Assembly: GCF_000507845.1 (NCBI RefSeq)
Contig: NZ_KI669454.1
Span: 782,604-846,603, forward strand
Origin: Helicobacter macacae MIT 99-5501
GTDB taxonomy: Bacteria; Campylobacterota; Campylobacteria; Campylobacterales; Helicobacteraceae
Length of the DNA: 64,000 nt
Reading direction: 5' to 3'
The translations under genes were made by a program, and so were the position numbers. Positions 54,309 through 62,664 of the stretch are shown one piece after another. The number at the start of each line of letters is the position of its first letter. Positions within the stretch are counted from its first letter, which is position 1. Under the pieces are notes generated by a model that was given only the letters and a program-made list of their open reading frames with translations, did not search any database and was not told where the DNA came from.

Positions 54309-55085
54309 ATGGAATTTTTATCTTATCTAACCGATGGGAATGTAACGACATTTTTTTTACTTTTGTTGCGCTTTAGCGCGATTTTGGCGTTTTTCCCGTT
54401 TTTTGATTCCCAGCTTGTGCCTGTGAGTGTGCGCGGTGCATTGGCGTTTTTTCTCACTATCGTGTTTTTGCCTTTGGCGCATTCTCCTGCTGTGATTACC
54501 AATCTACCTGATTTGCTATATGCGGCATTTATGGAAGTCGCACTAGGGTTTATGGCGTCTTTGCTACTTCAAGTGGTGTTTAGCTCGCTTGCCATAGCAG
54601 GCGATACGATAAGTTTCTCTATGGGTATGACTATGGCAAGTGCCTATGACCCAAGCAGTGGCAACACCCGCCCAATCATCGCTCAAGTCCTCATTATAAG
54701 CGCACTTGTGCTAGCCCTCGTGCTAAATTTTCATCATCTAGTCTTGCAGTTTATCGCATATAGCCTTAAGATTTTGCCACTAGGAGAGGTGGCTTTCTCG
54801 CCCAATGTCATAAACTACATTATACGCGCATTTGGTGGAATGTTTGCGCTAGGGTTTGCTATGGCTTTCCCTGTGCTAGGCATTATTTTGCTATCTGATA
54901 TCGTCTTTGGTATGATTATGAAAACCCACTCACAATTTAATCTTTTTTCTTTTGGATTCCCTATCAAAATCGGCATAGCACTTTGTGTGATAATCCTCAT
55001 AGTCCCCGGGATTTTGTATCATTTCAAAACCGATTTATACGAAGCCTTTAAAGCAATGTCGATTATTTTTGACTTGGATAGATAG
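54309..55085 (+). CDS. fliR: Flagellar export protein FliR
   Basis: 258 residues with about six membrane segments; part of the FliPQR export gate at the centre of the flagellar basal body. 'VPVSVRGALAFFLTIVFLPL', 'EVALGFMASLLLQVVFSSLAIAGDTISFSMGM' and 'DPSSGNTRPIIAQ' are typical FliR. Single gene by layout, as is common for flagellar genes in this group. Confidence 0.93.
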   Translation: MEFLSYLTDGNVTTFFLLLLRFSAILAFFPFFDSQLVPVSVRGALAFFLTIVFLPLAHSPAVITNLPDLLYAAFMEVALGFMASLLLQVVFSSLAIAGDTISFSMGMTMASAYDPSSGNTRPIIAQVLIISALVLALVLNFHHLVLQFIAYSLKILPLGEVAFSPNVINYIIRAFGGMFALGFAMAFPVLGIILLSDIVFGMIMKTHSQFNLFSFGFPIKIGIALCVIILIVPGILYHFKTDLYEAFKAMSIIFDLDR

Positions 55086-55265
55086 TTTTATATTAGGTAG
55101 TTTTTGGAGTTGCAAAATATTTGCCAAAATTTGCCTAAAAATCCACTGCAATGAGTGCAAGATAGCGATTTTCATTTCATAGTTAATTTTATCTGTGGCG
55201 AAATGTGGCAAGAAATTATCATAAATAAAATCTAAAATATGGCATTTTAGGAAAATATAAAATCT

Positions 55266-56588
55266 CTAGCTCAAAATCTCGCCATATAGACTTCCACCCT
55301 CATTGTGGCTTACTCGCACTCGTGCAAAATCCCCGATATTTAGCTTCACTCCTTGAATGTGTAGCAAGCGATTATTATCGCTTCTACCCTCACTAAAGAC
55401 TTGCGTTTCATCTGCATAAGTATTTTCAATAAGCACTTCATAGACTTTGCCTATCTCGCCTTGTGCGATTTCGCGCAAAATCTCTCTATGTCGATTTTGC
55501 AATGCGCTTAATCTCTCTTGGGCTACTTGCTTTGGGATAGCATCTACTTCCCCCCAAGAGTGCGCAAGTGTGTGCGGACGAGGCGAGTAGATAAAGCTAT
55601 ACATCGTATCAAATCGCACACTCTCTAGCACTTCTAGTGTTTCTTTGAAGTCCCTATCACTCTCACTAGGAAAGCCTACGATAATATCTGTGCTAATGGT
55701 TAGCTCTGGCATAAGTGAGCGCATTTTTAGCGCGCGCTTGATATACCACTCTTTTGTATAGCCTCGCTTCATTTTTTTTAGAATCGCACTAGAGCCACTC
55801 TGAAGCGGGATATGGATAGATTTGCAGACTTTTTTATTCCCCGCAAACTCTTCTATAAACTCATCATCAAAATGCAGTGGGTGGGGCGAAGTAAAGCGAA
55901 TGCGCTCTATGCCATTTACTTCGCTTAGTAGTCGCAAGAGTTTGGGGAAATTTATGTCTTTATATTTGGATTCTAGCTCGGTAGAAAATCTAACCCCATA
56001 GTTATTGACATTTTGTCCAAGTAGCAAAATCTCTTTGACACCATTTTGAGCTAGCTTACTTGCTTCATTTAGTAGCAAATCTGGCGGGATAGAAATCTCT
56101 TTGCCCCTAGTGTGTGGGACTATGCAGTAGGCACAGGACTTATCACAACCGATAGAGATATTTAGCAATGCTTTGATTTTGCTTTGTCGCACACTCTCAA
56201 ACGCATACAAACTATCATCATAATCAAGCGCGACTTCTACGGCTTTGTCTTGGTGGATAACCTGCGTGATTTTGGAGATATTTCGCGCTCCTAGCACGAA
56301 ATTTACACTTGGGGCTTTTTTTATGATTTCTTTGCCTAGATGACTTGCAGTGCAGCCACAGATACCGATTTTGGCATTTGGCTTTTTGATTTGGGTGTAT
56401 TGCCCGATTTCAGAAAACAGCCTGCGCTCGGGCTTTTCGCGCACCGAGCAGGTGTTTATCAAAATCAAATCCGCCTCTTTTGGCTCATCTGTGAGTGTGT
56501 AGCCCTCTTTTGATTCTAGCTCGGCTATGATATGCTCGCTATCGCGTTCATTCATCGCGCAGCCAAGTGTTTGGATAAAAAGTTTCAT
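55266..56588 (-). CDS. miaB: tRNA-2-methylthio-N6-dimethylallyladenosine synthase
   Basis: 440 residues. A radical-SAM enzyme that adds the methylthio group to i6A37 in tRNAs reading UNN codons. N-terminal UPF0004 cysteines lie in '[14 protein letters not shown]', '[12 protein letters not shown]' and '[11 protein letters not shown]'. Radical-SAM CxxxCxxC is in '[18 protein letters not shown]'. The TRAM domain is at the end ('[35 protein letters not shown]'). The 'VREKPE' box favours MiaB over MtaB or RimO. It lies 52 bases after the HP0268-like gene. Confidence 0.95.
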   Translation of the reverse strand: MKLFIQTLGCAMNERDSEHIIAELESKEGYTLTDEPKEADLILINTCSVREKPERRLFSEIGQYTQIKKPNAKIGICGCTASHLGKEIIKKAPSVNFVLGARNISKITQVIHQDKAVEVALDYDDSLYAFESVRQSKIKALLNISIGCDKSCAYCIVPHTRGKEISIPPDLLLNEASKLAQNGVKEILLLGQNVNNYGVRFSTELESKYKDINFPKLLRLLSEVNGIERIRFTSPHPLHFDDEFIEEFAGNKKVCKSIHIPLQSGSSAILKKMKRGYTKEWYIKRALKMRSLMPELTISTDIIVGFPSESDRDFKETLEVLESVRFDTMYSFIYSPRPHTLAHSWGEVDAIPKQVAQERLSALQNRHREILREIAQGEIGKVYEVLIENTYADETQVFSEGRSDNNRLLHIQGVKLNIGDFARVRVSHNEGGSLYGEILS

Positions 56589-56640
56589 TGCAAATTCTAA
56601 TCAAAATCTATTTTTTAGCGCACAAGCGCAATTCCAAAAC

Positions 56641-56913
56641 CTAAATAATGCGAAATTCATAAATCATATCCGCGCTATCTAGTCCGTATCGCACTTCTCC
56701 CATATAGACGGTTTTGCCTTTTGCTTCTATGAGTGCTTTTGCTTTTTTTAAGTCTTTGTCCTTACAGCTTCTATCAAAGTATAAAATCTGCATACCCTCT
56801 TTTGATTCCACTTCATTTGCCAAATCCTCTATGACAATGCTAGTTGTTTGAGGTTTCGCCTGTCCTTTTGCCAAAGTCTGTCCTAAGTCCATTGATGCGA
56901 GTTTTAGCTCCAT
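56641..56913 (-). CDS. HP0268-family small nuclease-like protein
   Basis: 90 residues after TTAAGGAGAAAAA. Similar to H. pylori HP0268, a small protein reported to nick DNA and cleave RNA; as in H. pylori it adjoins miaB. Shared features are the 'VIEDLANEV' region, 'DLKKAKALIEAKGKTVYMGEVRYGLDSADMIYEFRII' and the short aromatic C terminus. A Gly/Gln/Lys-rich stretch near residues 10-24 is extra. The activity is by homology only. Confidence 0.82.
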   Translation of the reverse strand: MELKLASMDLGQTLAKGQAKPQTTSIVIEDLANEVESKEGMQILYFDRSCKDKDLKKAKALIEAKGKTVYMGEVRYGLDSADMIYEFRII

Positions 56914-56988
56914 TTTTTCTCCTTAACGCGTTTTGTTTTCGCGCTTAAATTTTCGCGTTATTGTAACGAATTTGCCTTAAATTTTTGT

Positions 56989-56994
56989 TATAAT
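56989..56994 (+). promoter_or_regulatory. Putative -10 box for nusA
   Basis: TATAAT after a T-rich run, 139 bases before nusA; a long leader is implied. Confidence 0.5.
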
Positions 56995-57132
56995 CACGGA
57001 ATTTGCAAAAGTTTTTGCTATGTTTTGATACTTGGATTTTTCAAGGATTTTATCCAAACTATTTCAAACAACGCATAAAATCTAACAATTATCACAATCC
57101 ACACACAAGCACAAGCTAAAAGGACTTACAAA

Positions 57133-58494
57133 ATGGAAAAGATTTTAGACATTATTGAGCTTCTTGCGCACGAGAGGGGACTAGAGCCAGCGGCTGTCTC
57201 TCAAGTAGTCAAAGAAACGATTATAAAAACAGCAAAAAAACAATTTGGCGAGGAGCTAAACTATATCATTGAGGAGGACGAAAAAGAGCGCGATTTTAGG
57301 CTTATCCACGCTGTGATTGTGTGCGCTGATGATGATGAGAGGGCGAGTAAGGATTCCCAAAACTTTATTAGGATTTCAGAGGCAAAAAAAAGCGCACCAG
57401 ATATAAGTCTAAATGATGAAATCCACTACGAAATAAGCCTAGAAAATATGAGTAGAAATGCAGTAAATTCACTTTTTTCAGACCTCGGATACAATATCCA
57501 AAAAACTATCGACAATCAGCTATACACCACGCTAAAAGCGATGCAGGGCAAAATAGTCAGCGGACAAGTCATCGCCATAGATGATGCCCAAAACACGCAC
57601 ATAGAGATAAAAGAATCCGCTAGCGAAGTTCGTGCCATACTTCCGCTAAAAAATCGCATAAAAGGCGAAAAGTTTAAAATAAATGACACGGTAAGCGCGA
57701 TTTTGCGTAGTGTGAAGTTTCAAAAAGACGGCGTGAGGCTAGAGATTTCGCGCACCACACCTAGAATGCTAGAAGCCCTCCTAGAAAACGAAGTCCCAGA
57801 AATCAAAGACGGCGAAGTGCTAATCCACAAAAGTGCTAGAATCCCGGGCGAAAGGGCAAAAGTAGCACTCTACACTGCCAATCCTAGAATCGACCCCATA
57901 GGCGCGACTGTGGGGACAAAGGGCGTGCGGATAAACGCCGTAAGTAGGGAGCTAAATGGCGAAAATATTGATTGTATCGAATACAGCGAAGTAGCTGAAA
58001 TGTTTATCGCTAGGGCATTATCCCCTGCGCAGATTTTGGGGGTAAAAATAGAAAAAGCCCAAGAAACACAAAGTGAATCACAAAATGAAGCCCAAGAATC
58101 TAGCGATTCTAGGCAAAATAGCAAAAATGACAAAAAAAGCCCAAAAGCAAAAGTCCTAATCGCTACCGACCAAAAAAGCAAAGCTATCGGTAGAAGCGGG
58201 ATAAATATCCGTCTAGCGTGTATGCTTACAGGCTATGATATAGAGCTAGAGGAAGTCGGCAAAGAAGCACCAAAAGAAGCCACACAAGAAGAATTGCAAG
58301 AATCTACTCAAGCTAGCGAGCTAATAGATTCTGCAGATTTGACAAAAGAGGAGCTAGAATCTAGCCTAGAGTCTAGCGCACAAGACACAAAACCAAAAGA
58401 GCAAGCAAAAGAATCTCAAGCAAGTGATTCTAGTGAATCTAGCGATTCTCAAAAAGTCGGCAAAGACGCCTTAGAATCCCTCTTTAAGCAGTAG
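57133..58494 (+). CDS. nusA: Transcription termination/antitermination factor NusA
   Basis: 453 residues. N-terminal RNA-polymerase-binding domain (to about 125), S1 domain (about 135-200, 'GKIVSGQVIAIDDAQNTHIEI'), KH1 ('RIDPIGATVGTKGVRINAVSRELNGENIDCIEYS') and KH2 ('IATDQKSKAIGRSGINIRLACMLTGYDIEL'). Residues about 312-340 between the KH domains are a Ser/Gln/Glu/Lys-rich insert that most NusA proteins lack. The last ~75 residues are Ser/Glu-rich and acidic. Acts on paused RNA polymerase. Confidence 0.95.
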   Translation: MEKILDIIELLAHERGLEPAAVSQVVKETIIKTAKKQFGEELNYIIEEDEKERDFRLIHAVIVCADDDERASKDSQNFIRISEAKKSAPDISLNDEIHYEISLENMSRNAVNSLFSDLGYNIQKTIDNQLYTTLKAMQGKIVSGQVIAIDDAQNTHIEIKESASEVRAILPLKNRIKGEKFKINDTVSAILRSVKFQKDGVRLEISRTTPRMLEALLENEVPEIKDGEVLIHKSARIPGERAKVALYTANPRIDPIGATVGTKGVRINAVSRELNGENIDCIEYSEVAEMFIARALSPAQILGVKIEKAQETQSESQNEAQESSDSRQNSKNDKKSPKAKVLIATDQKSKAIGRSGINIRLACMLTGYDIELEEVGKEAPKEATQEELQESTQASELIDSADLTKEELESSLESSAQDTKPKEQAKESQASDSSESSDSQKVGKDALESLFKQ

Positions 58495-58873
58495 TTTTAC
58501 GCGTAAAGTCTTAAGTGTATTTTGCTATTTTAATCATTTGGAATTTTATTATTTTGGCATAGATGAAATCTTTTGTGCTTATGCGATTTTGTGCTTTGCA
58601 CGATTTTTGTATCCTGCACAATTTTGCGTCTTGTGCGATTTTTGCGCTTCTAAAATCACGCAAGTGATTTTACAAAAAAAACTTTGCAAAACTTTACCCC
58701 ACTCTTTTTTAGATTTTGCATATTGCGTTTAGTCGCACATAAAATTTGTATGCTATAATTCCCCTTGCGCTAGATTTTGCTAATCTTGCTTTATTTTTAC
58801 GAGCAATCCAAAGATAATATAAAGCAATAACGCAAACTATCTGCGCAAAAATCTAAAACACAAAGGAAACACA
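58495..58873. other. Intergenic region before the phase-variable outer-membrane gene
   Basis: No gene seen. A TATAAT at 58754-58759 lies 115 bases before ATG 58874, and TAATATAAAG lies near 58816-58826. The first half is T-rich without recognisable features. Confidence 0.45.
58754..58759 (+). promoter_or_regulatory. Putative -10 box for the outer-membrane gene
   Basis: Perfect TATAAT in a 'TATGCTATAATTCC' context, 115 bases before the start codon of the CT-tract gene. Confidence 0.5.
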
Positions 58874-59829
58874 ATGGATACAACAATGTCCTACACGCAT
58901 TTACAACAAAAGTGCCAAACAAGCACAAAACTGCGCTTTAAGACGCGATTCCTCTCTCTCTCTCTCTCTCTCGTAAAATAGCTAGCATAATTTCTGTCCT
59001 AGCACTTAGCATACTTACACTTACTTCTATTGCCTCAATGCTTCAAGCACAAACCCCCCAAAATCCACAAAGCACTGATGAGAAAATCAAACAGCTTGAA
59101 AAGGAACTGCGACTCTTAGAGCTACAAAAGCAAATTGACCAAGCCAAAAAAGAACAATCTAGCAATAAGCCAGCTGATAAGGCTACTGATGATTCTAGCG
59201 CGACAAGCCCTGCGCAATCCACACAAAACACACCGCAAAAACCTGCCAAGCACTATGATTATGGCTATGACCGTAGTGGTTCATTTGTAGGAGTAGAGCT
59301 AGGCTATGGCGAGCTGCTTAGTTCAACTTCAGCTGCTGCTTATAAGGAAAAAGATGGTGGCTTCAAATACGGACTACTGCTAGGCTACAATAAATTTTTT
59401 GTCAAATACTTTGGTATCCGCTTTTATGGAAATGCCAATGTTACTCAAGTCAAAGATAAAGCAAGCAGTGATTGGCTATTTCGGCTAAACTATGGTGTAA
59501 ATCTCGATGCAATAGCAAACTTCCTTGCCACAGATTATGCTGATTTTGGTGCGTTTGTAGGACTAGGAGTGGGTGGGCAGACTTATTTTTTCACAGGACA
59601 AAATAAAGAAGTTCTTGATGCTTTTGAATCTGCGGGCGGAAAAGTTAGTTATACTAGCGTTGATGTCGGGCTAAATGTGGGCTTACGCACAAATATCGCT
59701 AAACATTTTGGCATAGAAGTAGCCGCTCGTGTGCCTTTTATCAAGCATAATTTACTTGATGAGTCTAAAGGTGCGTATGTGTTGCAAGAAACTTATAGCA
59801 TTTCTGCTAGGCTTTTGTGGAATTATTAG
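58874..59829 (+). pseudogene. Phase-variable outer-membrane protein, frame OFF
   Basis: ATG 58874 follows AAAGGAAACACA and its frame runs 35 codons through the CT tract to a TAG at 58979-58981. The signal peptide ('RKIASIISVLALSILTLTSIASMLQA') and the barrel lie in another frame, open from 58942 to 59829, with no usable start before an ATG at 59038, which falls at the end of the signal peptide. Losing one CT unit, or gaining two, would join the frames into a ~317-residue protein. The mature part has a coiled coil ('KIKQLEKELRLLELQKQIDQAKKEQ'), a low-complexity linker and a barrel ('GSFVGVELGYGELL', 'FGVEVAARVPF'-like strands) ending 'YSISARLLWNY'. The arrangement mirrors H. pylori CT-tract outer-membrane genes such as oipA. 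Confidence 0.8.
58952..58972 (+). repeat. (CT)10C microsatellite in the signal-peptide region
   Basis: 21 bases of alternating CT, identical in length to the tract at 49978-49998. It begins at codon 27 after ATG 58874. Confidence 0.85.
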
Positions 59830-59978
59830 CGATTTTTAAGCCACGACTTGCTTTTGCGCTACGCATTTGCAGTGCACTTTTATAGGCGTTGTAAATGTGT
59901 AGTGTGGCAATGCCTTTAGCAAAATCTATCTTTGCTCTTTCATTGTCGCTTCTGCTAAATTTCTTTAATTTTCAACAT

Positions 59979-61217
59979 TTACCCCACAATAAGGCTTAAG
60001 CTCCCCTGTATCACAAGCGCGTTGATAATGTCGATAAAAAACGCGCCCACCAAAGGCACGATGATAAAAGAAATATGGCTTGGTCCATAGTGTGAAGTAA
60101 CCGTTTGCATATTTACCATAGCCGTAGGTGTCGCGCCAAGCCCAAATCCACAATGCCCCGCTGCTAGCACAGCCGCATCATAGTCTTTCCCACAGAATTT
60201 AAATGTTACAAACACCGCATATAGCACCATAACGACAGCTTGTGTAGCAAGAATAACCACCATAGGCAGTGCCAGCGAGACAAGCTCCCACAGATTTATC
60301 GTTATCATCGCAAAGGCAAGAAAAAGCGAGAGGCTTACATTCCCGATTACAGAGACTTCCCTGTCAAATACTTGGTGGATTTTAAGCGCGCTTAAAACAT
60401 TTCGCAAAATCACCCCGCAAAATAGGCAATACACGAAAGTCGGCAAGTTGAAATCCTTTATGTATTGTATGTCAAGCTCTGCTAGATAGCCCCGCTCAAA
60501 GCCCTTAGCCAAAGTGCCTACAAACAGACAAATAGCAATGAGAGCTAGGGATTCTATGAAGCTTACAGAAGTGATGAGTCGCTCTTTTGTAGGGGCTTCA
60601 AAGCCGTGTGGATTGTCATCTTGGACTTTATCGGGGGTTTTTAGTTTGTAGTGCTTTACCAAAAACCGCGCCACAGGACCACCGATAATCCCACCCATAA
60701 TAAGCCCAAAAGTCGCGCACGATAGTGCCACCTCCGTAGCCGCGCTGAAGTTATAAGGCATAGATTTGAAAATATCTGCCCACGCTACACCCGTGCCGTG
60801 CCCTCCACTCATAGTGATAGAGCCACCAAGTAGCCCCACAAGTGGATTTACACCCATTGTGTATGCCGCGCCAATGCCGATGAGGTTTTGCAAGATAAGC
60901 AGTCCGCAAACTATCACAAGAAAAATCCCAAGCAATCTCCCGCCTTTTTTGAGCGAGGCAAAATCCGCACTAAGCCCCACAGAGGTAAAAAACGCTAGCA
61001 TTAGCGGGTCTTTTAGCGAGGATTCAAACTTTAGCTCTAAGCCTGCAAATTTATACACGCCAAAAATCACAACCGTAGCGATAAGCCCGCCCACGACAGG
61101 TTCCGGGATATTGTAATCTTGCAAAACTTTCACACGAGCGATGATAAATCGCCCCAAAATCAGCACCGCCACCATAACAACAAGCGTGGAGTAAAAATCA
61201 AAGTGAAAAGTATTCAT
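59979..61217 (-). CDS. gltS: Sodium/glutamate symporter
   Basis: About 412 residues; the second of two adjacent ATGs (61217) has the better spacing from AAAAGG, and 61220 is the alternative. About ten hydrophobic segments. 'GGSITMSGGHGTGVAWADIF' and 'AAGHCGFGLGATPTAMVNMQTVT' are the two conserved GltS pore motifs. Imports glutamate with Na+ across the inner membrane; amino acids are main carbon sources for Helicobacter. Monocistronic by layout. Confidence 0.93.
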   Translation of the reverse strand: MNTFHFDFYSTLVVMVAVLILGRFIIARVKVLQDYNIPEPVVGGLIATVVIFGVYKFAGLELKFESSLKDPLMLAFFTSVGLSADFASLKKGGRLLGIFLVIVCGLLILQNLIGIGAAYTMGVNPLVGLLGGSITMSGGHGTGVAWADIFKSMPYNFSAATEVALSCATFGLIMGGIIGGPVARFLVKHYKLKTPDKVQDDNPHGFEAPTKERLITSVSFIESLALIAICLFVGTLAKGFERGYLAELDIQYIKDFNLPTFVYCLFCGVILRNVLSALKIHQVFDREVSVIGNVSLSLFLAFAMITINLWELVSLALPMVVILATQAVVMVLYAVFVTFKFCGKDYDAAVLAAGHCGFGLGATPTAMVNMQTVTSHYGPSHISFIIVPLVGAFFIDIINALVIQGSLSLIVG

Positions 61218-61298
61218 CATGAGCCTTTTAGAAGTGTTTAGTGTGTGTCGCGACTAGATAGACGCGAAGTTTTAGAAATGCAAAAAATACGAGCAATG

Positions 61299-61304
61299 AT
61301 TATA
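61299..61304 (-). promoter_or_regulatory. Putative -10 box for gltS
   Basis: TATAAT on the minus strand, 82 bases before gltS. Confidence 0.5.
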
Positions 61305-61341
61305 GCATATTACATTGACTTAAGTGCTATGCAAAATCTGC

Positions 61342-61347
61342 TATAAT
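61342..61347 (+). promoter_or_regulatory. Putative -10 box for agmatine deiminase-hypF
   Basis: TATAAT on the plus strand, 139 bases before the agmatine deiminase start. Confidence 0.45.
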
Positions 61348-61485
61348 GTAGCCTTGTTTTAGTAGAAATATTTTCATACTTTAGAGTTGCTTTTAGTGCG
61401 AAAATGGCTTTGTAAAATCATAGTTTGATAAAATCTCACTTCTTTGATAAATCAAAAAAACCACATTCTTGCTTAAGGAGAATCT

Positions 61486-62655
61486 ATGCAAAAAAAATCA
61501 TCACACCTATCATATCAAACAAAAAAATCACAAAAATTACAAACACGAAAAAACCGCTTAAAAGCCGAGTGGGAAAAGCAAAGAGCGATTTTGCTTTCAT
61601 TTCCCCACGAAAATAGCGATTGGGCTAGTCATATAGATGAAGCAAGAGCGTGTTTTGTGGAGATTATCAAAGCAATTACGCAGTTTGAAAAAGTCATCAT
61701 TTGCCTAGATACGCAGGATTTGCAAGGGTTTGCATTTTTGCAAAACGAGTTTGCTAGTGATTTTGCAAAATCTACGACAAAAAACTTCCATACCCTATCT
61801 TTTAGCACACTAAAACTTAGCCAATCAATCACAATCGCATTTGTGCCGACAAATGACACTTGGGCGCGGGATTTTGGTGTGATAACTTTGTCATCACAAA
61901 GTCCCAAAAAACCACCAAAAAATGTTTTGCTAAATTTTTGCTTCAATGGCTGGGGGCTAAAATATAGCGCGAATTTTGACAACCAAATAAACGCAAATCT
62001 AAAAAAAATGAAAATCCTAAAAGACACTATGCGCACGATAGATTTTGTGCTAGAGGGCGGTAGTATCGACACAGATGGGGCAGGGACTTTGCTTACTACA
62101 AGTGCTTGCTTACTTGAGCCAAACCGCAATCCAAGCCTAAGCAAATCCCAAATACAATCCAAACTCAAAAAAACGCTAGGCATAAGCCGAGTTTTGTGGG
62201 TGGATTTTGGGTATTTGCGTGGCGATGATACAGATAGTCATATCGATATGTTAGCGCGATTTGTAGATAGGCAAACTATCGCTTATGTGGGTTGTGATGA
62301 TATAAATGATGAGCACTATGAGGAACTAGCAAAAATGCAAGCCCAGCTAAAATCCTTTCGTCAAAAAAACGGCAAACCCTACAAACTTATCCGCTTACCC
62401 TTTGTAAGCGCGATATATGAATCTAGTGATGATAGTGCAAGCGGCGACAAAAAAGAGAGATTACCCGCGAGCTATGCAAACTTTTTGTTTGTAAATGGTG
62501 GGCTACTTGTGCCAACCTATGATGACAAAAACGACAAAAAAGCAATAGAGATTTTATCAAATGCACTGCCTCATTTGCGCGTGGTGGGGGTAAATGCCCG
62601 CACGCTTATCAAATGGCACGGAAGTTTGCACTGCATAACTATGCAGCTTTATTAG
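61486..62655 (+). CDS. aguA: Agmatine deiminase family protein
   Basis: 389 residues after CTTAAGGAGAATCT. Converts agmatine to N-carbamoylputrescine and ammonia (polyamine synthesis). Family motifs: 'AEWEKQRAILLSFPHENSDWA', 'TNDTWARDFGVIT' (Asp), 'DFVLEGGSIDTDG' (Glu), 'GDDTDSHIDMLARF' (catalytic His), 'KWHGSLHCITMQL' (catalytic Cys near the end). A basic N-terminal tail of about 25 residues is extra. The family also contains peptidyl-arginine deiminases, but bacterial members of this size are normally agmatine-specific. hypF starts nine bases after its stop. Confidence 0.9.
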   Translation: MQKKSSHLSYQTKKSQKLQTRKNRLKAEWEKQRAILLSFPHENSDWASHIDEARACFVEIIKAITQFEKVIICLDTQDLQGFAFLQNEFASDFAKSTTKNFHTLSFSTLKLSQSITIAFVPTNDTWARDFGVITLSSQSPKKPPKNVLLNFCFNGWGLKYSANFDNQINANLKKMKILKDTMRTIDFVLEGGSIDTDGAGTLLTTSACLLEPNRNPSLSKSQIQSKLKKTLGISRVLWVDFGYLRGDDTDSHIDMLARFVDRQTIAYVGCDDINDEHYEELAKMQAQLKSFRQKNGKPYKLIRLPFVSAIYESSDDSASGDKKERLPASYANFLFVNGGLLVPTYDDKNDKKAIEILSNALPHLRVVGVNARTLIKWHGSLHCITMQLY

Positions 62656-62664
62656 TAAAAGCAA

